Shown: piece by piece, positions 1 to 10,088 of the stretch
How the letters are laid out: each line of letters opens with the position of its first letter
Numbering within the stretch: the first letter of the stretch is position 1
DNA from: Thalassia testudinum
Lineage: Eukaryota; Streptophyta; Magnoliopsida; Alismatales; Hydrocharitaceae
DNA length: 64,000 bases
Direction of reading: 5' to 3'
NCBI GenBank assembly: GCA_037157565.1
Contig: JAZHRO010000012.1
Span: 6,784,501-6,848,500 of the forward strand
The notes under the pieces: generated by a model
What the model was told of the DNA's origin: nothing
The model's database searches: none
Seen by the model: the letters and a program-made list of their open reading frames with translations, nothing else
Made by a program: the position numbers and the translations under genes

Positions 1-557
1 AGAGGGTAACTTGATGGATACTTATGAGTAGTGCCATCAGGAGCATTCAACGTGATTCCAACACCAACCTCCACCATCATGAAGGATTCATCGATGTATA
101 ATTTCCATGGTAGGGTGTTTGGAGGACCAGGACTTGTGAATTCTGCCACAAAATTTGTCAATACCTGGCCCTTAATGGACTTCCATGGTTGATACTTTAT
201 GTCAAATTCTGCCAACTCCATGGCCCACTTCATTTGCCTGGTTGACCTGGTTGGCCTATAAAGCATCTGGCCCAAGGGGTAGTCTGTGAGTACAACTATT
301 GTGTGGGCCAGGAAGTATGGGTGGAGCTTTCTGGTGGATGTCACCAAGGCAAGGCCCAACTTCTCGATCACAGTATACTTTGCTTCTACCCCTTGGTAAG
401 TTTTGCTCACGAAATACATCGGTTGTTGTATGTTGTTACGTTCACATAATAGGACGACACTAATCGCCGTCATCAAAGCTGCTAGATGAAGGAACATGGT
501 TTCCTCACTTATGGGAGCTGTGAGGATGGGAGGCTCTCGAAGGGACTTCTTGACTTC
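1..557 (-). pseudogene. T1 pol fragment: ribonuclease H plus second RNase H-like domain
   Basis: RNase H degrades the RNA strand of the RNA-DNA hybrid during reverse transcription. On the minus strand, from about 557 down, the frame reads the connection domain and the first RNase H, including TDYPLGQML and then WAMELAEFDIKYQPWKS. A second RNase H-like domain follows, starting at WKLYIDES. A doubled RNase H with these phrases is known from Tat-lineage gypsy elements. The usual motif has DGS where this copy has DES, so one expected residue differs. The fragment runs off the left edge. Its right end is the 5-bp duplication that borders solo LTR S1; the coding similarity continues at 3106 on the other side. 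Confidence 0.75.
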
Positions 558-3100
558 TGTTGAACGATAATCGTCGTAGTTTAGAAATATGTGTCATAGT
601 ATAGTGACAAAAATCGAATCAACATTTAAATTTATAAGTTCTCGTAAAACGTGAGTTCCAAGGTCATTCGTAGGAAGCAAAATTAAAATTCAACTACTAA
701 TTGAAAGATATAAGCATGAGCATAATAATCAAATCATAAGTAATGATATACAATGAATAATCAATCAAAAATATATTCAATAAGTAGCCAAATTCTATCT
801 CAAGATCAATAATAAAAAATATAATGAAAAGCCCAAAAAGTGGTGGTTGAAACCACCAATGTACTCTCAACACTTAGGCTTAATTCAAGTTCAGTGTCCT
901 CCAACACTTAGCCAATTGGTACTAAAACCAACTCAAATCAGATGTCTCTTGATTTCCTGAGACACGTTAAAGTCACCAAGCCCAATGCCTCTAAAAGCTT
1001 AAGCCCCAAATCAACCCAACTCTCCCTAAAGCAAAACCCTCCCCACACTCTCAGCAAACCCTTCTCTTTCTCTCTTCAAACACGGTTCAAAGCTAATTCG
1101 ATTCAGCGCAGAGGGGTCGGTTCAGCTCACATGGTGTCGGCGAGCAGGGCCAAGTGCATATGGGCATGTGTATGGGGGACCCAACCCCCCGTGTTCTTGG
1201 GCGAGAGGGTAAGGGGGGCGAAAAAATACGTATCGATTTCTTTTTCAATGCCCCACGATGTGGGACTATGTCTTCAACTTTCTCACACGCACAGCAGTGG
1301 TGAAGGTCTCGATCAATTGTAGCTGTTGATGGTGTTCTTCCTCCAAATCGAAGGCCTAGAAGGCTTCATGGATGTGGTCCACTGCTGATGGACATGGTGG
1401 CAAGGTCGGAGAATGGCAGACAACGACGGAGGGAGGCGACGATGAATGACAGTCCGGTAAAGACCAACATGAAACGGGCTTAACGCCCCAATTAGAATGC
1501 TCATAAGGGTCACTGGAGAATGGCGAGTGTGATGGCGGTGGTCCTAAGTTGTTTTGATGTGTATGGAGGTCAGATAGAGTTGGGTTTGCAGGTGGAAGGT
1601 GGTGTTGGTTGGAGGTGCATTAGAGTGGTCAAAAGTCCTAATAAGGTTAGGGCTTTTGGTCGCTAGGTGGTGAGGAAGGTTGTGGTGGTGTTAGCATGTT
1701 GCTTAGTGGTGTGGAGCGCTCGGACGAAGCTCGCCGGAGCTTCACCGGATGAGAAGATGGGGGGGAGAAAGGTGATAGCGTGGCCTAAACTAAGTCCTAG
1801 GAAGCCTAAGTTAACCTAAGAGAGGTAGGGAAGAGAGAGAGAGAGCTAGTCTATGGGACGAAGAGTGGTAGGGATCCTCGCCAGCGTGGCTTGTCGGAGC
1901 CGAGGGAGATGAACTCTCCGATGAAGGAGATGGTGACAACGACCGGATGAAGAGGCCCTAGCTACGTGCACTAGAGGTGGATGGGAGAGAGGAGGATATT
2001 GGGCCGTCCAATTTGACTGTTGGACAACCGGAGGACGAAGGTCAAGGAGGTTGTCGGAGCATAAGTCGGAGATGGCTGGTGGAAGAAAAGAAGAGGGGTT
2101 TTTAGCCGATTCTTGGCTAAAGAACAAGTTGGAGGATCAGGGAACTTTTATTGAGCTCAAAGTTGAGCTCAATTAGGAAGAATTCATGAATAGGATTTGA
2201 GAATTTGGTAATTTTCCTTTTCCTGAACCTAAGCTCGGTGGAGCTTTTTAGGCTCCAAACTAGGCAGGGAACCATGCCCAAATTGTAGAGAATCTCCTAA
2301 TAAGCAATCCCTCCAAATTTAGTGGGATTTGGGCTTAAAATGTAGAACTCTCTCATCAAAGGTCGGTTGTGGATAGGTTTTACTCTGCGCAGGAGTTATA
2401 GGCAGGAGGGGCATTTATGCAAAGAATATGATAAACTTAGGGGCATAGATGTAAGGAAACTTGAAACGTAGGGATCTAGATGTGAGAAATAGGGATTTTA
2501 AGGGTAGAAATGCAAAGTATGTTAAGATGAACTCTAATTGGGATCAAATTTTACTGTTAACCTATTTTAAATCCAAGGAATCTCATGGTAAAATTGTATT
2601 TTGGTTTTTACCATGTTTGATTGGTAAATTACACAGAAGCCCAAAGTAGGGCAAATTCCCGTTTGAATCTCTATTTTTGGTCAAATGGGTTAGATGGTCA
2701 AAGTGAAGGTATCAAACCTCTTAGAATATTTTTCAATGAATTTTAGGAGATTTAGATTGAATTTATATCTACTAAAACCCTTTCAATTTGAGTTAGGTTG
2801 ATAATTAGGGTTTTTAGTAATATTTTAATCCTTAAAATGCTTAAAACCCTGATTTAGTCAATCTGAGCTCAGTTATTGGTCTCTTAAGTTCATTTGACCT
2901 TGACTTAACCCCTAATTAAATCCTTGGTCAATCTGCATTTGTGATGAGATGGTAAAATAGCATAATTAAGCATGTTTTATTATCTTCTTCTCAAACCAAT
3001 TCAGTATAGAATTATGATCCTTAGACAATCATTTAGGAGTATTTAATACTTGATTCTGACTAATTCAAACTAGTTATGATGAATGATGGTGTTACCATCA
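558..3100 (-). repeat. S1: solo LTR of a gypsy (Tat/Athila-type) family, about 2.5 kb
   Basis: The segment starts TGTTGAACG and ends ACCATCA. It is flanked by exact copies of ACTTC at 553-557 and 3101-3105. There is no internal coding domain, so it is a solo LTR left by recombination between two LTRs. It is homologous to S2 and S3: matching stretches include the A-rich start with an AAATTTATAA block, the central 'gtgggacta' region and the final 500 bases. The orientation is taken from the TATA box of S2, which lies on the minus strand. The U5 box that resembles GGTCGAACACAGGGAGC is near 648-680 in a decayed form. Its insertion cut the T1 RNase H from its reverse transcriptase. Confidence 0.85.
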
Positions 3101-3105
3101 ACTTC

Positions 3106-3982
3106 TTCGAAGGCTTGCTGGCACTGAGGGGTCCAGTGCGTGAGTGAATACCTTTTTCCTTTGTTGATGTATTCCAAAAAGGGGAAACATTTGTCGAAGG
3201 ATAGAGAGAAGAATCGGCCTATGTCTCGCGATCTTACAGGCCAACGACTACATTCCTTTTAGGTTTGTCAGGGGGATCAAGGCCATAATTGCCTAGATTT
3301 TGTCAGAATTTACCTCTATTCCTCAGTTGGAGACCATGAAACCTAGGAATTTCCCCAAAGCTATGCTAAATGCACATTTCTCAGGATTCAGGCAGAGTCG
3401 AGTGTTTCTCAGAACTTGAAACACCTGGGTTAAATTCTCTAGGTGTTGGGAGAAGTTTAACCCTTTGATAAGCATATCGATATACACCTCAAACAATTTT
3501 CTTATTAAATGGGCAAACACCAGATTTATAAGGCGTTGATAAGTTGCCCTAGTTTTTTGCAAGCCAAAGGGCATAACTCTATATTAAAACAGGCCCCTAT
3601 CAGTTACAAATGATGTGTGGGGTCGGTCGGAAGGAGCTAGACTTATCTGGTGATAACCACTGTAGGCGTCAAGGAAGGACATGTGAGACTGCTCGCTGTA
3701 GGAGTCTATGAGGGCATTGATCTTTGAAAGGGGGAACTCGTCCTTTGGGCATGCATTGTTCACATTTGTGAAGTCAACGCACATCCTCCACTTCGCATTT
3801 GACTTCTTGACCATCATAATCTTAGATAGCCCTTCTAGGTAGATGGATTGCTCGATGAAGCCCGCCTTTAGCATTTTGTCTACCTTTGCAGCAGCCGCCT
3901 GCCATTGCTCGGATGATTTATGACGCCAAGCTTGCTTGATTTCTTGGGAGCCTGGTTGTATATTTAGCTGATGTTTGACCAA
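3106..3982 (-). pseudogene. T1 pol fragment: reverse transcriptase
   Basis: Reverse transcriptase copies the element RNA into DNA. On the minus strand the part from 3982 to 3584 reads WRMCVDFTNVNNACPKDEFP and then SFLDAYSGYHQI, which are conserved palm and finger motifs of gypsy RT. The part from 3574 to 3323 reads MPFGLQKTRATYQRLIN and EVYIDMLIKG. The catalytic box is normally YVDD followed by M or F; here it is YIDM, so one of the paired aspartates is missing. A stop at 3581-3583 and a frame change near 3240 also break the frame. The end at 3106 leads into S1, and the RNase H connection continues at 557. Confidence 0.8.
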
Positions 3983-4249
3983 AGATGGGTCTACTCCTGA
4001 TAGTTTATTGGCTTACTAAGTGAAAATGTCTATGTTGGCCCTTAGTAGCGTGAGAAACTCATGGACTTTGTCAGTCGATAGCTCGGTTCCTACGTGAACC
4101 AGCTTATCAGTTGTATTAGGGTACAACTAAACGGCCATGGTTGAAGAACTAGGATTCATCTCTTGCATAGGCGGCTGAGTAGGGAATTCATCCTTTCGCA
4201 AGGTGTGGACCAAATTCCTCTTCTCCCCCATTTGTGAGGCTTAGGGGGA

Positions 4250-4663
4250 ATTCTCTCCATTGAGCACTCAAGCTCATTGCGCAACAACTCCTAGTCGGAA
4301 GACTGGTCTCTATGGATAATCCTGGCTCCATGCGAGGTGTGGAAGAGTATCAATTGGAAGTACGAGGAAGGGTTCGCCCGGAAGGCATGAGTCGCGAGGC
4401 AGCCGATGATATCGTCAAAGGCCACCTCCAGCCCCACCACTATAAAAGTGGCCGTTTGGTTTAGGTGTTTGTCTCCATTACATATTGATATCGGTAGGCT
4501 GATTTCCCCTTTGGGCATCACTTTAAGGTTCCCAAACCCTACGACCGATAGGGTTGACGAGGACAAGTGTTCCTCGCTAAGACCCAATTGTGAGAGGGTC
4601 TTAAGGAAGAGGACATTCGTGGTGCTACCCTCATCTACAAGGAGACGGGGTTTTGGTGCCCAG
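4250..4663 (-). pseudogene. T1 pol fragment: aspartic protease
   Basis: The retroviral-type aspartic protease cuts the polyprotein. On the minus strand, from 4620 down, the translation reads LLVDEGSTTNVLF, which fits the D-x-G active-site region of gypsy proteases with E in the middle position. MGLSEEHLSSSTLSVVGFG follows. A hydrophobic block ends in the flap-like DDIIGCLATHAFRANPSSY, where the family has IIGRP and a conserved leucine and arginine. The upstream part lies at 9616 and beyond, separated by solo LTR S2. The bases CCCAG at 4659-4663 are the left target duplication of S2. About 270 bases follow before the RT similarity starts at 3982; they hold the degenerate linker. Confidence 0.7.
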
Positions 4664-5416
4664 TGTTGTTGTCACACGAAGGAGAGGGAGATTTACATAT
4701 GCGTTCGTTGTAGTATCCTCTAAATCGCTCAATCAACAAATAAAATTTATTACTCGAATTTAAGTTCGAGGTCGAACACAGGGAGCAAGTATTGCATTCA
4801 CGTGCTAATCTCAACATATAATATAAATGAGCACAAGAAATTGAGCAAAGTATAGATTTTCAATGAATAATAACCTGTCACATTAGTTATTCAATGAAAT
4901 CCAATATATCTCAAAAATATGAGGATAAAAAGAAAAAAGAATAAAAAATAATAGTGATTTGAATCACCACTTATATCCTCTAAATATTAAGCATTCATTT
5001 AACCATCAATTATCTCAAATAAACCAACAGTAGCTTGAATGCTATAGTTCCTCAGACAACAAACTTAGTAATCAGACGTCCTAACAGAAGGCAAGCACAA
5101 GCCTTCTTCTTCAGAACCTCTTCTCCTTCTTTCTTCTTCTTTGGCTTCTACCTTCCTTCACAGCACGGTTCTTCTTCTCTCTGAAGCAAAACCCCCCTTG
5201 AACCTTGCACTCTCTCTTTCCTTTCCTTCCTCTCTTTCTCAACATCCAAGAGTAATTGGGTAATCAGGCATGAGCGCACCTGGGTCCAGGGCTACCAGCA
5301 GTGGGGTAGTAGCCAAGGAGTGCTCAGGTTAGGCAGGTAATCAGGTTAAGAGCATTCGCCAGACCCATGTGCAGGTGCGTCACGGGTGAGGCATGCAGGG
5401 TAGGTGCGTGGGGGAC

Positions 5417-7686
5417 TGATAAACACCAGTTTATCATCATTCTTATGCCTTAAAACAAACCTAGCTCTTAGGATTTTACTCCGCAAATGGGTTTTTGGGA
5501 TGCATTTAGGCATTAACTAGGTTAGGCATGCATTGCATTTTCTTTTGTTGTTTTAATGTGTTTTTTGTGAGTGTTAGGGATGAACAGATATACAGATCCC
5601 TAAAACCCTAGCACTCAAGAAGGCAAATGGTGAAGGAGGAGCTTAGACTAGCTGGAACTCAGCTTGATCCAGCTCACCACAGCTGGAACCTAGCTTACTT
5701 GAACTAGGGTTAGCTCATCTCAGCTCCATTCAGCTAATCTCAACTGAATGGCAGCTCAAGAGAGTTCATCTTAGCTCACCCTAGCTCAAGTCAGCTTAGA
5801 TCTAGCTCAACCTAGTTGAGTCTAGCTCATTTTTGCTCCCACTAAGTCCACAGGGAGCTCTAGCTAGCTCAGCTGAGTTGACTGGAGTTCACCCTAGCTC
5901 AGATCCAACTACATCTAGCTCCACTCAACTCCAGCCAGCTGAAGAAGAACTCATCCCAGCTCAAGAAGCTCAAGTCTAGCTCCCAGGGACCCAGCTTAGC
6001 TCAAGCTAATTGAGCTTAGCTACCTGAGCTGTCTCAACCAGCTCAATCCTCCCTGGGAGCACCAAACCTAGCTCACCTCAGCTCCATTCAACAAAAGCTA
6101 GCTCACTTTAACTTGGCTTAGTAGCTAGCAAAGAACTAGCAAGCTAAGCCAGCTGGAGTAGCCCCATGTTGACCTCTTCAGTAGCTGCCAGCTCCACTTC
6201 AGCTCCGGACTCTTCAAAACCAACTCCTCCCTCCAAACCCTAACTCCAACACCTCCTCCTCTACTCCACCATTAGCTAAGCTAGCTTAGCTTGGCTTAGC
6301 TTAGCTATGCTCTAGCTTCCTTGGCTTGTACCACCCAAAAAAAAAAACCCTACCTAACAACTCCACCAACTAGCTCCACCTAAGCTCCACATAAGCTAAC
6401 CCTACTTGGCGCCAACCTAGCCTACCCACCACCTCCAAAAGACACCTAAGAGTGGCGCCAAAACCACCCTAACTACCCCCTTGTTGGCGCCACTTTTCCC
6501 TCCAAAAACCCCCTTCATCTCCACCACACATCTCCCCTTAAACCCATCTCCACCATCCACATAATCCCACCTTCTAGAAGCCTCAAAGTTGGTGCCAACC
6601 CATGGCACCTCTCCATGGTTGGCACCACTTTTAGGTGCGCCTTGACCAACCCTAACTACCCCCCTTACACCCCTTAGGTGGCGCCAACCATCCTTAACCC
6701 TAGGATCAACTAACCACCTCCATCTTCCCATCTTAGCCCTCTATTTCAAGAGTCACCTTAACCCCCCATCCTACCCTATAAAAAGAGCACTACCCACCAC
6801 CATTCAAACCATTCTTGGCTAGCAAATTCACTCTCATACTTTACCTAGAGCCCACACCCAAGGGAGAAGAAGAAGAAGAGGATTAGGGGGATATTCTATC
6901 CCTTTGGTGCCTTCCCCTCTTCCCTTCTCTCTTGAGCACACGCCAGCCAAAGGAGGAGGTAGGCAAGGAAGATCTTTGGAGGAGATCTTGAAGGTGGTCC
7001 ACGCCACCTTGGAGGAGAATTTGAGGGTGGTGCATGCCCACCCTTAGAGGAGAGCATTGAAGGTGGTAGCATCCACCTTGGAGGAGCTCTCAAGGAAGGA
7101 GAAGAAGGAGGCCCTCTTTTCAAGCTAAGGAGTAGCTAGGCTTAGAGCAAGAAGACTCCCTTCTTCACCAATTTTGCAAGAGGATTTGTGTTTATTTTAT
7201 TGCTTTTAGATTTTTTTTTCATTTCTAGTAGAAACATTCCTCTACTTGTCTTTGAAAAGAACACAAATTCTAGTTAATCAAATTGCCTTCTTTTTACTTT
7301 CTATTGCAATTGTTGTTTTTGTTCTAGCACTTGTTTCACCTCTTCTTCCTAATTACTCTAGACCTCCAATTGGCTAGAGTGAGCTTAGGAAGAGGATATA
7401 TCTATCTCTTAAGTTTTAGTTAAATAATTATAGGTGTTAGTACTTTCCACCACAATTCGCATTTTGCCCTCATCTTTTCAAAACAAAAAAATTACATATT
7501 TAAAATACCAAAAAGAAAGTTGAGATCTATTTTTGTAAGTAAGAGAATTAATTTTGCAACATTTGGCCTCCTTGGACGACCTTAGATACTCCCCTATCTA
7601 GATATAAATTTAAAAGTGTACGCGAATCCGCGTATTACAACGATATTAAAAACCCGCTTTTATAAATCACGCGACTTTTCGCATCA
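5417..7686 (+). repeat. S2n: solo LTR of a different gypsy family, nested in S2, about 2.3 kb
   Basis: It starts TGATAAACACC and ends TTTTCGCATCA, with exact GGGAC copies at 5412-5416 and 7687-7691. Removing it rejoins the S2 sequence, which can be checked against S1 near 1165-1200. A TATA box at 6776-6785 lies on the plus strand. The 3' part (from about 7555) has a 'cctccttggacgacc' block similar in kind to the U5 box of the other gypsy LTRs. The stretch 5640-6420 is strikingly rich in AGCT, and 6400-6680 repeats GGCGCC inside TTGGCGCCAAC-like contexts. The exact family was not recognised. Confidence 0.85.
6776..6785 (+). promoter_or_regulatory. TATA box of solo LTR S2n
   Basis: The sequence CTATAAAAAG lies about 1.36 kb into the LTR. 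It is followed by a pyrimidine-rich leader, as expected for an LTR Pol II promoter (U3/R border). It fixes the plus orientation. Confidence 0.5.
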
Positions 7687-8671
7687 GGGACCTCACCCCC
7701 CATGTGTCGACGTGATAAGCCCGTAGCATAAAAACCTAATTAGCGTTATCAGGTGCTTTTCACTCGTCAATGTGGGACTATCCCCATGCCTTCCTTCTCA
7801 CGTGAAGTTGCAGCTGCTACTTCATTCAATTGGGTAGCTGCAGAGGTTGGCGCCCCCAATCAAAGACCTGGGAAAGGTCATGAGCTTGGTCCGCAGCACC
7901 TGAAGGGTGCACATGGGTCATTCGTCGCCTGGAGCTTGAAGAATGAGGTCGGAGATGAGGAACGGTGGCAGAGCTCCGGCGATAACCTGAAAAGAGTAAC
8001 GTGGGCTCAAAGGCCCTAATCAAATAGTCCAGGTGTATCGCCGGACCACATGGATTGTGGTGGTGGTGGTCTGGTGGCGTGAGAGGGTGTGAGATGGCCG
8101 GACGGAGTCGAAGATGGTGGTATGGTGGTGGGTTGGTCAATGACGAGATGGAGTGGGCAATAGGCTTGGAAATGTTAGGGATTTTGTTCGTGAAGTCGAG
8201 GCGGAGGTGTAGGGCTTATTGGCGAGGTGGATGGAGGAGTGTAATGGTGGAAACACTTCACCGGAGTGGTCGCCAGAGATGGAGGAGATGAGGGTGAACT
8301 GCATAGTTGGTGGTCGAAAGGGATAGGAAAGAAGCTAGAAATGAAGTAGAGAGGGAGAGGGACCTAATTAACCCTAGAATTATGGACGAAAGGGGTAGGA
8401 GGATGTCGGCTTTGATTGGTGACGCCGTGGAAGAGAACTTCTCCGTTGAGGTGGATGGCAAGGAAGAAAGGGAGGACGGCCCTGGCTTTGGCACACCAGG
8501 CGTAGACGAAGCAAACGAAGATGATGGCACTCCCAATTTGGCCGTTGGGAGGCCGGAGAGCGATGGAGGGAGGAGCTCGCTGGAGCTAGGGCGGAGATGA
8601 CCAGGGAAGGAGTTTGAAGAGGGTTTTTGGGCCAAAACCTAGCTGAGAAGATGCAAAATGCAATAGGGGTT

Positions 8672-8681
8672 CTTTTATAGG
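8672..8681 (-). promoter_or_regulatory. TATA box of solo LTR S2
   Basis: On the minus strand the sequence is CCTATAAAAG, followed downstream by a C-rich leader. The equivalent site in S3 is on the plus strand at 11026, so the two LTRs are in opposite orientation. Confidence 0.5.
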
Positions 8682-9615
8682 CCATAGGAAGCCTTCCCAA
8701 GTTGGAAAGAAGCTTCCAAGCTTGGGAGGTTCACGCAAAAAGGAAACCTGAAGGTTCTCATGATCTTTTAGGAAAGAAGTAGAGCCCAAGATGCGATTCA
8801 AATGGAAGGTAATTTCACAAGGAATCTTCGGTTCAAATTTAGGAGAGATTGATTGAGAATCAAGCGAGAAATCCTCGCTCGAAACTAGACGGTGAAGGTT
8901 CAACCTTCCAAAAATGGTGTGAGGACCTGTGTGCAAATAAGATGATGAAGTTAGGGGGCTCTTTGCAAGGAATTCAAAAAGGTAAGGGTTTGAATGAGAT
9001 ACAAAGAGTCTGACTGGACCAAAATGCAAACTTGGTCAAGATGATCTCAAATTGGGCACAAATTTTGGTACAAACCTAATTTGAGCCTAAGGAATCTTAT
9101 GGTGAAGTCAGATTTAGGTTTTGACCAATTTTGGTCGGGTAAATTGCGTAGTTACCCTATTTAGGGTAACTTTTCGTCTAATACTCTATTTTAGGTCAAA
9201 ACGGGTTCTAATGGTCAAATCAAGGACGCCAAATCCTAGAGAATATTTTTTCATAAATTTTATAAGATTTAGGTGAATTTTATTCTGACTAAAACCTCAG
9301 TTAATCAAGCGGGTCTATTTTTAGGGTTTTAGATGTCATTTTATTCTCAAAACACGCGAAAACCCATTTCTGTTTGTACAGACCCTCTTTTTAAACATTT
9401 AAGACCATTTTGCTTTTAATAGGCCCCTGAGAAAACCCATGATTGTACTGAAATTGAGATGTGCTGTTAAAATTGTAATTTTACCTCTGTTTTACTGTAT
9501 TTGTCTCAGAAAGGATGTGTAGTGAATTATGTCTCTTTGGCGGTTATGTAAGAGCATTTATTCCTTGATTATGACTAATTAAAGCTAGATATGGCTGATG
9601 GTGATGTTATCATCA

Positions 9616-10088
9616 CCCAACTAGGAGGAGGGTTACTAGCAAAGGGTCCGTATGGTCTACTGGATTTGGCAAGCCGAAGAGCCTTAAGGCGGCTTGCCTG
9701 ATGGAGCTCCTCTCTCCCTACTATAGAGTGGGATACGCCTTTCGGGTGGCCTCTGTAGGGGGAGGGGCAGTCTGCAACCCTCCCAGGGGTCCGCGTGCTG
9801 TGTTGACGTCGAAGATTACATCTATCTACCCTTCAATCGAGTGTTGGGGTGACAGCGTCGGCTGGGATAACAAGACCCCAGTCGCTTGATTTTCCAGCCA
9901 CCCCATCTCAAGAGCCACCATAACTTGGGGGTGATACTCTTCAGGCGGGAGTTCCAACGGGACCTTCTACAGGGCCATCTAGACCTTGGCCTTCATCTCC
10001 TGTTGCTCTGGAAGGGATATCATGTGGACCCCCCGAAGCTGTTAGAGCTTTTCCCGATGATAGTCTTTGGGAGCCTCTATGGGGTGTG
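9616..10088 (-). pseudogene. T1 gag C-terminus and gag-protease linker
   Basis: The minus-strand translation shows a decayed Tat-type linker. A segment reading EGxIDVIFDV (x is a stop) resembles the INVI/GG region that follows the zinc finger in Tat gag. TEATRKAYPTL and then DHTDPLLVT come next, like the basic and DPIVF-type blocks before the protease. Several stops are present. The piece lies between solo LTRs S3 (right) and S2 (left). Its right end, GTGTG at 10084-10088, is one copy of the S3 duplication. Function would have been RNA packaging and polyprotein processing; nothing is intact. Confidence 0.55.

Larger units (their letters stand above)
4664..9615 (-). repeat. S2: solo LTR of the S1 family, carrying nested solo LTR S2n
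   Basis: The segment begins TGTTGTTGTCACACG and ends GTTATCATCA. It is bordered by CCCAG (4659-4663) and CCCAA (9616-9620), a TSD with one change. Without S2n and its duplication it is about 2.7 kb, close to S1 and S3. Shared sequence with S1 is plain in the last 600 bases and around the 'gtgggactat' block at about 7770. The box GGTCGAACACAGGGAGC is at about 4770-4786. A TATA box on the minus strand at 8672-8681 gives the orientation. T1 protease similarity resumes across the duplication, which supports the boundaries. Confidence 0.8.

Noticed and set aside
4701..4720. GTTCGTTGTAGTATCC looks like the start of plant tRNA-Asp
   Set aside because: Only about ten bases agree. No tRNA arms or boxes follow at the right distance, and the site is within the first 60 bases of S2.
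6417..7123. GC-rich minus-strand frames with proline- or glycine-rich products
   Set aside because: They are inside solo LTR S2n and arise from repeated GGCGCC and GGAGG words. No domain is seen.
8055..9029. Several frames of about 80-150 codons on both strands
   Set aside because: They lie in solo LTR S2, and the homologous parts of S1 and S3 do not keep them open. They are not conserved coding regions.
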